DNA of 32,472 nucleotides, taken from assembly GCF_014648495.1 (NCBI RefSeq), contig NZ_BMRF01000037.1, forward strand, positions 1 to 32,472, given 5' to 3'. The stretch comes from Actinomadura cremea. GTDB taxonomy: Bacteria; Actinomycetota; Actinomycetes; Streptosporangiales; Streptosporangiaceae. Under the pieces are notes generated by a model. It made no database searches, was not told the origin of the DNA, and saw only the letters and a program-made list of their open reading frames with translations. Shown piece after piece: positions 23,141 to 30,685 of this stretch. Every line of letters starts with the position of its first letter. The stretch's first letter is position 1. The position numbers and the translations under genes were made by a program.

Positions 23141-23159
23141 ACCGTAATCATTATCAAAT
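23141..23159. promoter_or_regulatory. Fur/Zur-like AT-rich site before the MFS exporter gene
   Basis: ACCGTAATCATTATCAAAT reads on the other strand ATTTGATAATGATTACGGT, which contains GATAATGATTA, close to the core of Fur- and Zur-type boxes. The symmetry is imperfect (TAATGATTA core). It overlaps a possible promoter (TTGTGG at 23127-23132, 16 bases, CATTAT). Such AT-rich DNA is exceptional in this window. Confidence 0.4.
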
Positions 23160-23211
23160 CCTGGACGGGACGGCTCGCGCCTTCCGCGAGGTGCACGAGG
23201 AGAGGGCAGAC

Positions 23212-24444
23212 ATGGCGACGGTGCCGCCCCCGGCCGCGCGGGACACCGGCGAGCACGCGGGTCCGGTGCTGCGCGACCTCGCTTTGCTGCGGTTGTGGTC
23301 CGGCAACACGGCGTCCGGCCTGGCCACCTGGGCGCTGCCGTTCGTCCTCGGGCTGGCGGTGCTGGAACGCTCCCTCTCCCCCGCCGCGCTGGGCGTCGTG
23401 CTCGCGGCCCGCACGATCGGGTTCCTGGCGGCGGTGCCGGTCAGCGGCGTGATCGCCGACCGGCGGTCGCGGCGGGAGACGGTCCTGTGGGCCGGGCTCC
23501 TCTCCGCCGTCGCCACGCCGCTGATCGCGTTCGGGCTGGGCCGGTCGGTGGTGCTGATGGCCGTCGCCGCCGCCGTGTCGGGCGCCGGTCAGGGCGCGTG
23601 CCGTCCGGCGTTCCAGGCGCTGACGGCCGAGGTCGTCGACGCCGCGCGGCGGCAGCGGGCCAACGCCGCGATGACGCTGGCCGTGCGGGTGACCACGCTC
23701 GTCGCGCCCGCCGTGACGGCCGTCCTCGCCGCCGTGCTGGACGCCCGCGGCCTGCTGCTCGGCATCGGGCTGCTCTGGCTGGCGGCCGCGCTGGCGCCCC
23801 CGCCGGGACGCGCCGCGCCGGAGGCCCGCCGGGACCGGCCGGGGTTCGCGGCGGAGTTCGCCGAGGGGGTGGCCGAGGCGCGGCGGCACCCGTGGTTCCT
23901 GGCCGGGCTCGGGGCGCTGACGGCCGTCATCGCCACCGGCTACTCGGCGACCGGGGTGGCGCTGCCGCTGGTCAGCCGGGACCGGTACGGCGGCGAGGCG
24001 ATGCTCGCGGGCGCCGCGACGGCCTACATCGTCGGCGCGCTGATCGGGGCCCTCGTCATCGCCCGGTGGCGGCCCCGCGCCCAGGGCTGGAGCGCGCTCG
24101 CGGGCCTCGCCGTCTACGGCGTCGCCCCGCTCGCGCTGCTGCTGCCGGTCCACCCGTCCGTGATCATCGCCGCGTACGTGCTGACCGGCATCGGCATCGA
24201 ACTGTTCAACGTGCCGTGGTTCACCGCCACGCAGCGCGAGGTCGAACCGGACAAGCTCGCCCGCGTCTCGTCCCTGGACTTCCTGCTGTCCTACGGCCTG
24301 GCCCCGCTCGGGCTCGCCGTCATCGCGCCCGCGATGGACGCGCTCGGCCCGGAACCGGTGCTGGGCGCCTGCGCCGCCGTCTGCTTCCTCGCGCCCGCGC
24401 TCGCCGCGCTCGTCCCGGGCACCCGTCACTTCTCGAACCGGTAG
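23212..24444 (+). CDS. MFS transporter (EntS/MFS_3-like)
   Basis: The 410-residue product has about twelve membrane segments. The motif-A loop is GVIADRRSRRETVLWAGLLS; the N-terminal helices (LRLWSGNTASGLATWALPFV) have the start typical of MFS_3 exporters, a group that includes the enterobactin exporter EntS. The ATG at 23212 is preceded by GAGGAGAGG; a GTG seven codons earlier is less likely. The Fur/Zur-like sequence about 60 bases upstream would fit an exporter of a metal chelator, but no chelator biosynthesis gene is visible nearby. It is convergent with the oxidoreductase gene that follows. Confidence 0.9.
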   Translation: MATVPPPAARDTGEHAGPVLRDLALLRLWSGNTASGLATWALPFVLGLAVLERSLSPAALGVVLAARTIGFLAAVPVSGVIADRRSRRETVLWAGLLSAVATPLIAFGLGRSVVLMAVAAAVSGAGQGACRPAFQALTAEVVDAARRQRANAAMTLAVRVTTLVAPAVTAVLAAVLDARGLLLGIGLLWLAAALAPPPGRAAPEARRDRPGFAAEFAEGVAEARRHPWFLAGLGALTAVIATGYSATGVALPLVSRDRYGGEAMLAGAATAYIVGALIGALVIARWRPRAQGWSALAGLAVYGVAPLALLLPVHPSVIIAAYVLTGIGIELFNVPWFTATQREVEPDKLARVSSLDFLLSYGLAPLGLAVIAPAMDALGPEPVLGACAAVCFLAPALAALVPGTRHFSNR

Positions 24445-24524
24445 GACGCCATGGCCCCGGAGTCCCCGCACGCCGCCGTACCCGCCATGCCCGACACGCT
24501 TCCGGGGGCGCCGGGCGGTGCGGA

Positions 24525-25592
24525 TCAGCTCCTGCGGACGAGGCGGGAGGACTGGGTGGGCAAGTCGGCGTAGGTGACGATGCCGGGGCGGGCGGCGACG
24601 ACCGCGGGGACGGCGTTGACGACGGGCATGGCGGTGATGACCGAGCCGATGGCGAGCATGTCCTCCAGGCTCATCGACGTCATGTCCTGCGGCAGGACCT
24701 CGACCCGGAGGTTGACCTGCGGGTGGCCGCGGACCTCGATGAGGTACGCCATCGCCACCTCCCAGGCGGGATCGAGCTCGGACGTCACCGTCCACCGGAT
24801 GTGGGCCTCGACGACGTCCGCGCCGCCCGACACGCCGATCCACCGGACGTCCAGCCCGGCGACCGTCCCCCGCTTCACCGGACGTCCGGGCAGGTCCAGG
24901 TCCTTGGTGGCGTGGGCGAAGCCGACCTCGCAGCGGACGTCGTCGAGGGACGTCCCGAGCAGGTCGGCGAGCGCCTCGACGGCGTCGCCGAAGGGGGCCG
25001 TCGCCCGGGCCACGTCGTCGGCGTGGCCCGGATCGCCGGCCGGGCGCCCCCAGCCCAGCTCGTCCTGGTTGGCGTCCCCGGCCCACATGCCGATGTCGAA
25101 CGACTCGAACACCGTGACGTGGTCGACCTCGCGGCAGACGCCCGAGGCGACCGCAGCGAGCTGGTCGGCGTAGCCGGGGTTGACGCCGCTGCCGAACAGG
25201 CTGGCGTTCCCGGCCCGCGCCGCCTCCTCGAGGGCCGCCCGCGCCTCCTCGCCGTAGGCGCGCCCGGTCAGGAACGACGCGGTCGTCAGGACGTTCACGC
25301 CCGCGCGCAGCAACCGCGCCAGGTGGTCCATGTCGGGGTGGAGCGGCATGTAGAGGACGCAGTCGGGCGCGAGGGCGATGATCGCGTCGATGTCGCCGGT
25401 GGCGGCGACGCCGAGCGTGCGCCCGAGGCCGGCGAGGTCGCCGGCGTCCCGTCCCACCTTGTCCTCGCTGTGGGCGTACAGCCCGACGAGCTCCAGCTCG
25501 GGCCGCTCCACGACGGCCCGGAGCGACTGGCGCGCGACGTTGCCGGTCGTCCACTGGACGACGCGGATGCGGCGATCGGAGATGGGGTCCAC
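24525..25592 (-). CDS. NAD(P)-binding dihydrodipicolinate reductase-like oxidoreductase
   Basis: The 355-residue product starts VDPISDRRIRVVQWTTGNVA, a Rossmann-type N-terminus of the variant seen in the mycobacterial and actinomycete 'dihydrodipicolinate reductase' family (also called amine dehydrogenase-like). Downstream are CVLYMPLHPDMDHLARLLRA and GNASLFGSGVNPGYADQLAA, which are landmarks of that family. It is not the lysine-pathway DapB. The substrate is unknown. The GTG start at 25590-25592 follows GAGGAGG at four bases. A TetR gene ends 64 bases upstream on the same strand, and a TGACCGGAGTCA operator lies in the gap, so the regulator very likely controls this gene. Confidence 0.85.
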   Translation of the reverse strand: MDPISDRRIRVVQWTTGNVARQSLRAVVERPELELVGLYAHSEDKVGRDAGDLAGLGRTLGVAATGDIDAIIALAPDCVLYMPLHPDMDHLARLLRAGVNVLTTASFLTGRAYGEEARAALEEAARAGNASLFGSGVNPGYADQLAAVASGVCREVDHVTVFESFDIGMWAGDANQDELGWGRPAGDPGHADDVARATAPFGDAVEALADLLGTSLDDVRCEVGFAHATKDLDLPGRPVKRGTVAGLDVRWIGVSGGADVVEAHIRWTVTSELDPAWEVAMAYLIEVRGHPQVNLRVEVLPQDMTSMSLEDMLAIGSVITAMPVVNAVPAVVAARPGIVTYADLPTQSSRLVRRS

Positions 25593-25646
25593 CGGGCCTC
25601 CTCGAGGGAAACGGTCCGCGCCAGGGCCCGAGCTTAGGTCGGTTTC

Positions 25647-25660
25647 TTGACCGGAGTCAA
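25647..25660. promoter_or_regulatory. TetR operator candidate 1 (TTGACCGGAGTCAA)
   Basis: The palindrome has arms TTGAC and GTCAA around CGGA. It includes the stop codon of the TetR gene and lies about 55 bases upstream of the oxidoreductase start. The core TGACCGGAGTCA recurs with one change at 26366-26377. Confidence 0.7.
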
Positions 25661-26328
25661 CAATCCGCCATCCGGACGTGACCGGCGACGAACGCGGTGA
25701 TGTCGCGGCCCACCACCTCGGCGAAGCCGCGGTCGCCGTACTCTCCGGCGGCCCAGTGCCGGGTCCCCGCCTCCAGGAGCGACTGGACGCCGCGCGCCAC
25801 GTGGAGCACGTCCAGTCCGGGCGGGAGCTTGCCGTCCTCCTGGGCGCGCCGCAGCGGTTCGAGGAAGAGGTACCTGGACGTGCGGTGCTCGTCCGCACGG
25901 CCCTCGCGCAGGGCCCGGTGCTCGGCGCGGTGGCCTTCCAGAGTCGCCTCGATCAGCAGTTCCGGCGGGCTGTACCGCATGCTCCGCTCCAGCGCGGCCA
26001 GGACCGCGCCGACGACTTCCGGCAGGTCGTAGGGTTCGGCGAGCAGCTCGCGGCCGGTGCGGCGCGCCTCCCTGGAGGAGAGCACGCCGGCCTCGGCGAG
26101 GGCGTCCTCCTTGGTCGGGAAGTAGAAGTAGAACAGGGCCTTGGAGACCCCGGCGGCCCGGCAGATGTCGGCCACCGTGGTGTCGGCGAACCCCTTGGTC
26201 CGCCACAGCGCGATCGCGGCCTGCAGCAGGGTGCGCTTCTTCTCCCGCGAACGCGACTGCGTCAGATTGGCCCGGCGGCGCCCCTGGTCGGCGCGCGCTC
26301 GGGATCGGCTTCTGGGCTCCTCCGGCAT
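25657..26328 (-). CDS. TetR-family transcriptional regulator
   Basis: The 223-residue product has an Arg-rich N-terminus, then a TetR helix-turn-helix (KRTLLQAAIALWRTKGFADT, then TVADICRAAGVSKALFYFYF) with the typical end FPTKEDAL. The remaining 150 residues form the ligand and dimerisation domain (ending in YGDRGFAEVVGRDITAFVAG). The two operator-like palindromes at its ends suggest that it represses itself, the oxidoreductase gene downstream, and perhaps the divergent nitroreductase gene. The ligand is unknown; in related cases ligands are acyl-CoA or steroid-type compounds, but nothing here shows this. The ATG has no strong ribosome site; alternatives inside the Arg-rich stretch are possible. 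Confidence 0.92.
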   Translation of the reverse strand: MPEEPRSRSRARADQGRRRANLTQSRSREKKRTLLQAAIALWRTKGFADTTVADICRAAGVSKALFYFYFPTKEDALAEAGVLSSREARRTGRELLAEPYDLPEVVGAVLAALERSMRYSPPELLIEATLEGHRAEHRALREGRADEHRTSRYLFLEPLRRAQEDGKLPPGLDVLHVARGVQSLLEAGTRHWAAGEYGDRGFAEVVGRDITAFVAGHVRMADC

Positions 26329-26363
26329 GGCGTGCAGCCTATCCGCCCGCGAGCCTCCGGAAA

Positions 26364-26379
26364 GCTGACCTGAGTCAGC
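26364..26379. promoter_or_regulatory. TetR operator candidate 2 (GCTGACCTGAGTCAGC)
   Basis: Perfect 6-base arms GCTGAC and GTCAGC surround CTGA. The core TGACCTGAGTCA differs from the site at 25648-25659 in one central base. It is 36 bases upstream of the TetR start and 136 bases upstream of the nitroreductase start. Confidence 0.7.
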
Positions 26380-26437
26380 AAGGGGGTGCCTCGGACGTCG
26401 GCGGCGGCCGCGGTGCTGCCGTTGGTCCGCCCCGCCC

Positions 26438-26451
26438 GGGACCTTCGTCCC
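26438..26451. promoter_or_regulatory. DosR/DevR-box-like palindrome before the nitroreductase gene
   Basis: GGGACCTTCGTCCC fits the mycobacterial dormancy motif (GGGACTWWAGTCCC) with the outer GGGAC/GTCCC intact. It lies 64 bases before the nitroreductase start. The same 14-mer, with 20 identical bases in total, recurs at 30174-30187. Confidence 0.75.
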
Positions 26452-26515
26452 TAGGGCGCCGCGCCGATGAGCGGGAGTCTGTGGATGTCAACGGCGACAC
26501 TGTGGAGGTCGGGTC

Positions 26516-27496
26516 GTGCCTCACCCATTCGCGACGCACATCGGAGTCCGGCGCCTGATCACGGCCGCCGTGGCGGCGCCGTCCGTGCACAACACCCAGC
26601 CCTGGCGTTTCCGGCTCGACGGCGCGTCCGTCCTGGAGCTGCACGCCGACCCGGACCGGCGGCTGGACGTCATCGACCCGCTCGGCCGCGCCCTGCACAT
26701 CAGTTGCGGGGCCGCGCTGCTGAACCTGCGGCTGGCGGTCCGCACGACCGGGCACCGGCCCCTGGTCCGGCGGTTCCCGGACGGGCTCGACGGGACGACG
26801 CTGCTGGCGTCCGTCCAGGCCGAGAACGCGCCCATGCCCTCGCTGGAGGAGGCCGAGCTGTACGCGCGGATCCCGCGGCGGCGGACGAACCGGCGCCCGT
26901 TCAGCAGGCGCCGCGTCCCCGAGCCGGTCCGCGGCGAGCTGGCGGCGGCGGCGCGGGCCGAGGGTGCGGTGCTGAACCTGCCGGGCCCGCAGACCACGGC
27001 GTACCTGCTCAGCGTGCTGGCGGCCGCGGACGAGCGGCTGACCGCCGACGGCCGGTACGTCGCCGAACTGGGGCGCTGGACGTCCCTGCGCGCGAGCGGC
27101 GACGGCGTCCCCCGGTACGCCTTCGGGCCCCGGCCGAGCGGACGCGGCCTGCCCGTGCGGGACTTCGGGGCGGGCGACTCGGCGGACGGGCGGCCCGTCG
27201 ACGACTTCGCCGCCCGGCCGCAGCTCGGCGTCCTGCTCACCGGCGGCGACGGCCCGGCCGACTGGCTGCGGGCCGGGCAGGCGCTGCAGCGCGTCCTGCT
27301 GACCGCGGAGCGGCGCGGGGTGTCGGCCTCGCCGCTGTCCCAGCCCCTGGACATGTGCGGGGTCCGCACCGGCCCGACCTCCCGGGCGACGGGGCACATC
27401 CAGGCGATCATCCGGTTCGGGTACGGGCCGCCGGTCCCCGGCACGCCCCGGCGGCCGTACCCCGAGGTGCTGGCGCGCGCCCGGCTGACGGCATGA
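26516..27496 (+). CDS. Acg-family nitroreductase-like FMN protein
   Basis: The 326-residue product has the double nitroreductase-like fold of the Acg group: AAVAAPSVHNTQPWRFRLDG at the N-terminus is the family hallmark, and IPRRRTNRRPFSRRRVPEPV marks the middle. The C-terminal half has RRGVSASPLSQPLD and ends in IIRFGYGPPVPGTPRRPYPE. In Mycobacterium tuberculosis, relatives (acg/Rv2032, Rv3127, Rv3131) belong to the DosR dormancy regulon. Acg is reported to bind flavin but to lack usual nitroreductase activity. The GTG start follows GGAGG at seven bases. The DosR-like box upstream supports hypoxia- or NO-type control here too. Confidence 0.88.
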   Translation: MPHPFATHIGVRRLITAAVAAPSVHNTQPWRFRLDGASVLELHADPDRRLDVIDPLGRALHISCGAALLNLRLAVRTTGHRPLVRRFPDGLDGTTLLASVQAENAPMPSLEEAELYARIPRRRTNRRPFSRRRVPEPVRGELAAAARAEGAVLNLPGPQTTAYLLSVLAAADERLTADGRYVAELGRWTSLRASGDGVPRYAFGPRPSGRGLPVRDFGAGDSADGRPVDDFAARPQLGVLLTGGDGPADWLRAGQALQRVLLTAERRGVSASPLSQPLDMCGVRTGPTSRATGHIQAIIRFGYGPPVPGTPRRPYPEVLARARLTA

Positions 27497-27578
27497 GACG
27501 GCCGCCCGCGGACCGCCGCACGTTCTACCCGAGAGCTACTTGAGAGGGTGACCATGACCCTGGTCGGAGAGTGCACCG

Positions 27579-28997
27579 ATGGCTGAACCACCGCTCCCCC
27601 TCATCGTCCAGGGCGGCATGGGCGCGGGCGTGTCGGGCTGGCGGCTGGCGCGCGCCGTGGCCCGCACGGGGCAGCTCGGCGTGGTGTCCGGAGTGGCCCT
27701 GGACGCCCTGCTCGCGCGCGGGCTCCAGGCCGGGGACGAGGGCGGCCACCTGCGCCGCGCTCTCGCGCACTTCCCCCTGCGGGACGCGGCCGAGCGGATC
27801 CTGCGGCGCTACTTCGTCCCCGGCGGGATCGGACCGGGGCAGCGCTTCCGGCCCGTGCCGAAGCTGGGCCTGATCCCGAACAGGACCCGTGACGAGCTGA
27901 CCGTCGCCGGGAACTTCGCCGAGGTCTGGCTCGCCAAGCAGGGGCACGACGGCCCGGTCGGCATCAACTACCTGGAGAAGATCCAGCTCGCCACCCCGAC
28001 GGCCGCCTACGGCGCGATGCTGGCGGGAGCGGACTTCGTCCTGATGGGGGCGGGTATCCCCAGCGAGATCCCCGCGCTGCTGGACGCACTGGCGGCCGGC
28101 CGTCCGGGACACCTGACGGTGGCGGTCGCGAGCGCCGACGACGGCCGCACCCTCACGTTCGACCCGGCGTCGCTCGGCGGGCCCGCCGCCGAGGTCGCGC
28201 GGCCCCGGTTCCTCGCCATCGTGTCCTCGCCCGTCCTCGCCATGTACCTGCACCGGACGCCGGCCACCCGCCCGGACGGGTTCGTCCTCGAGACGCCGGT
28301 CGCGGGCGGGCACAGCGCGCCGCCGCGCGGGCGGATGCGCCTGGACGGCGACGGCGAGCCGGTCTACGGGCGTCGGGACCGGATCGACCCGGCGAAGGTC
28401 GCCGGCCTCGGCCTGCCGTTCTGGATGGCCGGCGGGTACGCGCGGACGGGCGCGCTCGCGGAGGCCCGCTCGGCCGGCGCCGCCGGGATCCAGGCGGGCA
28501 GCGTCTTCGCGCTGTGCCGGGAGTCGGGTCTCGACCCGGAGCTGCGGCGGCGGCTCGTCCGGCGGGCCCTGGACGGGACCCTCCGCGTGCGCAACGACCC
28601 CCGCGCGTCCCCGGCCGGGTTCCCGTTCAAGGTCGCCGAGCTTCCGGGGACGCTCGCGGACGACGACGTCCACCGGCGGCGCGCCCGGCTGTGCGACCTG
28701 AGCTACCTGCGCACCCCGTACCTCAAGGAGAACGGCACGGTCGGCTACCGGTGCCCCGCCGAGCCCGTCGACGCCTATGTCCGCAAGGGCGGGACGCGCG
28801 AGGACACCGCGGGCCGGCGCTGCCTGTGCAACGCGCTCGTCGCCGACATCGGGCTCGGCCAGCACCGGCCGGACGGCTACGCCGAACCGCCCCTGCCGAC
28901 CCTCGGCCAGGACCTCGGCTTCCTGCCGGACCTCCTGCGCGCGAAGGGCGGCGACTACTCCGCCGCCGACGCCGTCCACTACCTGCTGGGACCATGA
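27579..28997 (+). CDS. Nitronate monooxygenase / PfaD-like FMN TIM-barrel oxidoreductase
   Basis: The 472-residue product starts LPLIVQGGMGAGVSGWRLAR, the FMN-binding first strand of the 2-nitropropane dioxygenase superfamily. It continues with DGPVGINYLEKIQLATPTAA and ADFVLMGAGIPSEIP. The phosphate-site segment is ETPVAGGHSAPPRGR and the last barrel strands are LPFWMAGGYARTGALAEARS. With about 470 residues it is longer than simple nitronate monooxygenases (about 330-370) and closer to PfaD-like members. The C-terminal 130 residues contain Cys-rich RCPAEPV and RRCLCNALVADIG. GGAGAG lies eight bases before the ATG. It overlaps the radical SAM gene by four bases, so the two should act together. 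Confidence 0.85.
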   Translation: MAEPPLPLIVQGGMGAGVSGWRLARAVARTGQLGVVSGVALDALLARGLQAGDEGGHLRRALAHFPLRDAAERILRRYFVPGGIGPGQRFRPVPKLGLIPNRTRDELTVAGNFAEVWLAKQGHDGPVGINYLEKIQLATPTAAYGAMLAGADFVLMGAGIPSEIPALLDALAAGRPGHLTVAVASADDGRTLTFDPASLGGPAAEVARPRFLAIVSSPVLAMYLHRTPATRPDGFVLETPVAGGHSAPPRGRMRLDGDGEPVYGRRDRIDPAKVAGLGLPFWMAGGYARTGALAEARSAGAAGIQAGSVFALCRESGLDPELRRRLVRRALDGTLRVRNDPRASPAGFPFKVAELPGTLADDDVHRRRARLCDLSYLRTPYLKENGTVGYRCPAEPVDAYVRKGGTREDTAGRRCLCNALVADIGLGQHRPDGYAEPPLPTLGQDLGFLPDLLRAKGGDYSAADAVHYLLGP

Positions 28998-30190
28998 GAC
29001 AGATCCGCGCCCCGCGCCACGACTCCGCCGACCGGCCGTTCATCGTGATCTGGGAGGCGACCCGCGCGTGCCCGCTGGCCTGCCGGCACTGCCGCGCCGA
29101 GGCCCGGCCCGACCGGGATCCGGACGAGCTCGACGCCGCCGAGGCCCGCGACCTCATGGCGCAGGTCGCCGAGTTCGGCACCCCGCCGCCGATGTTCGTC
29201 ATCACCGGCGGCAACCCGTTCCAGCGGCCCGACCTGTTCGACCTCGTGCGGCACGGCACCGGCCTCGGGCTGCCGGTCGCGGTGTCGCCGTCCGGGACGC
29301 CCACGCTCACCGAGGCGGGGCTCGCCGGGCTGCGGGAGGCGGGCGCGCGGGCGGTCTCGCTCAGCCTGGACGGCTCGGACGCGCGGATGCACGACGCGTT
29401 CCGCGCCACCCCCGGCGTCTACCGCTGGACGCTGGACGCCTTGCGGGCCGCACGCGAGCTGGGCCTGAAGGTGCAGATCAACACGACCGTCACCGGGCAC
29501 AACCTCACCGACCTGCCGGAGATCGTCCGCGTCGTCCACGCGATGGGCGCCCTCGCCTGGAGCGCGTTCCTGCTCGTCCCGACCGGCCGGGGCAGGCTGC
29601 TCCCCGGCCTCTCCCCGGGCGAGGTGGAGGACGTCCTGAACTTCGTCTACGACGCCGGCGCCCACGTGCCCGCCCGCACCACCGAGGCGCACCACTTCCG
29701 TCGCGTCGTCGTCCAGCGGGAGATCCTGGCGCGGCACGGCGACGACCACGTGGCCGCGCTGGGCCTGGGACCGCTGTACGCGGCCCTGCGGCACCGGCTG
29801 ACCGAGCTCGGTCTCCCGGTGCGGCGGGCCCGCCGCCCGCCCATGGACGTCAACTCGGCGCGCGGCTTCGTGTTCGTGTCGCACCGGGGCACCGTGCACC
29901 CGAGCGGCTTCCTGCCGGCCGCGGCGGGCAGCGTCCGCGGCGAGCGGCTGGCGGACATCTACCGGACCTCGCCCCTGTTCGTCGGCCTGCGCGACCCGGG
30001 CAACCTGACCGGACGGTGCGGCGCCTGCGAGTTCCGGACGCTGTGCGGCGGCTCGCGCTCACGCGCCCTCGCCGCGTCCGGGGACCCGTACGCGGAGGAC
30101 CCCTGGTGCGGTTACGTCCCGGGCTCCTTCCCCCACCAGGACGAACTCGCCCTCTCGGTGGGGGAAGGAGCCCGGGACCTTCGTCCCTAA
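28994..30190 (+). CDS. Radical SAM/SPASM-type protein
   Basis: The 398-residue product has the radical SAM cluster motif ACPLACRHC (Cys26, Cys30, Cys33). The SAM-binding glycines are in ITGGNPFQRPDL, and later comes SLSLDGSDARMHDAFRA. The C-terminal auxiliary cluster region has CGACEFRTLCGG (Cys342, Cys345, Cys351) and Cys372 in PWCGY, a SPASM-like pattern. I think it belongs to the actinobacterial group TIGR04053, distantly like heme-modifying NirJ/AhbD proteins, but no substrate is known to me. The ATG start overlaps the flavoprotein stop. The last codons lie in a 22-base perfect inverted repeat and a DosR-like box. Confidence 0.88.
   Translation: MRQIRAPRHDSADRPFIVIWEATRACPLACRHCRAEARPDRDPDELDAAEARDLMAQVAEFGTPPPMFVITGGNPFQRPDLFDLVRHGTGLGLPVAVSPSGTPTLTEAGLAGLREAGARAVSLSLDGSDARMHDAFRATPGVYRWTLDALRAARELGLKVQINTTVTGHNLTDLPEIVRVVHAMGALAWSAFLLVPTGRGRLLPGLSPGEVEDVLNFVYDAGAHVPARTTEAHHFRRVVVQREILARHGDDHVAALGLGPLYAALRHRLTELGLPVRRARRPPMDVNSARGFVFVSHRGTVHPSGFLPAAAGSVRGERLADIYRTSPLFVGLRDPGNLTGRCGACEFRTLCGGSRSRALAASGDPYAEDPWCGYVPGSFPHQDELALSVGEGARDLRP
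30116..30178. repeat. 22-base perfect inverted repeat at the 3' end of the radical SAM gene
   Basis: Arms 30116-30137 and 30157-30178 are perfectly complementary over 22 bases with a 19-base loop. The left arm begins GTCCCGGGCTCC and the right arm ends GGAGCCCGGGAC. The right arm runs into the first half of the DosR-like box (30174-30187). All of it is within coding sequence (residues about 375-395). It could be an intragenic hairpin terminator before the PNPOx promoter, or a paired operator structure. Confidence 0.8.
30174..30187. promoter_or_regulatory. DosR/DevR-box-like palindrome before the PNPOx-like gene
   Basis: GGGACCTTCGTCCC is identical to the site at 26438-26451, and the flanks (GCC before, TA after) are identical too. 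It overlaps the last codons of the radical SAM gene and ends 35 bases before the ATG of the PNPOx-like gene, a fitting place for an activator site. Confidence 0.75.
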
Positions 30191-30222
30191 CGCCGCCGCC
30201 GTCGCTGCGGCAATGTAGGGCC

Positions 30223-30657
30223 ATGAAGTTCGATCAGAGCGGCCTGGAGATCCTGGACGAGGACGAGTGCCGCGACCTCCTCGGCCGCGCCGTGATCGGA
30301 CGGGTCGTGTTCACCCACCAGGCGCTCCCCGCCGTCCAGCCGGTCAACTTCGTCGTCAGCGGGCGCGACATCGTGTTCCGCACGTCGCGGACGTCCAGGC
30401 TCGCCACGGCCGCCGCCGACACCGTCGTCGCGTTCGAGATCGACGACTTCGACACCGCGGCGCGGGCGGGCTGGTCGGTGGTCGTCGTCGGCCGCGCCCG
30501 GCGCGTCACCGAGCCCCGCGAGATCGCGGCGCTGGAGAACCTGCCGCTGGACAGCTGGGCGCCCGGGAAGCGCGACACCTTCGTCCGCATCCGCTCCGAG
30601 CTGGTCACCGGACGCCGCATCCCCTCCCGTTCCCCGGCGGGGCACGCCGGGGAATGA
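30223..30657 (+). CDS. Pyridoxamine 5'-phosphate oxidase-like flavin/F420-binding protein
   Basis: The 144-residue product is a split beta-barrel of the PNPOx-like group: CRDLLGRAVIGRVVFTHQAL, PAVQPVNFVVSGRDIVFRTS and VVAFEIDDFDTAARAGWSVV, then VVGRARRVTEP. Members bind FMN, F420 or heme-like cofactors; a homolog next to the DosR genes of M. tuberculosis (Rv3129) is dormancy-induced. No specific substrate can be named. A DosR-like box lies 35 bases upstream, so it probably has its own promoter even though it follows the radical SAM gene closely. The ribosome site (TAGGG) is weak. Confidence 0.88.
   Translation: MKFDQSGLEILDEDECRDLLGRAVIGRVVFTHQALPAVQPVNFVVSGRDIVFRTSRTSRLATAAADTVVAFEIDDFDTAARAGWSVVVVGRARRVTEPREIAALENLPLDSWAPGKRDTFVRIRSELVTGRRIPSRSPAGHAGE
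30630..30654 (+). terminator. Hairpin at the end of the PNPOx-like gene
   Basis: TTCCCCGGCG (30630-30639) and CGCCGGGGAA (30645-30654) pair perfectly over ten bases with a five-base loop, covering the last codons before the stop. It lies between convergent genes (nitrate reductase narI ends at 30686), so it may work in both directions. Confidence 0.55.
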
Positions 30658-30685
30658 GAGGGGACGGCCGGGCGGAGGCCCTGCC

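Noticed and set aside
23098-25554. An 818-residue minus-strand open frame
   Set aside because: It is antisense to the MFS gene and out of frame with the oxidoreductase gene, and its composition is low in complexity.
27548-27564. Palindrome AGGGT-GACCATG-ACCCT before the flavoprotein gene as a third DosR box
   Set aside because: The half-sites are GGGT/ACCC, not GGGAC/GTCCC, and the symmetry is short. It does not match the two identical boxes.
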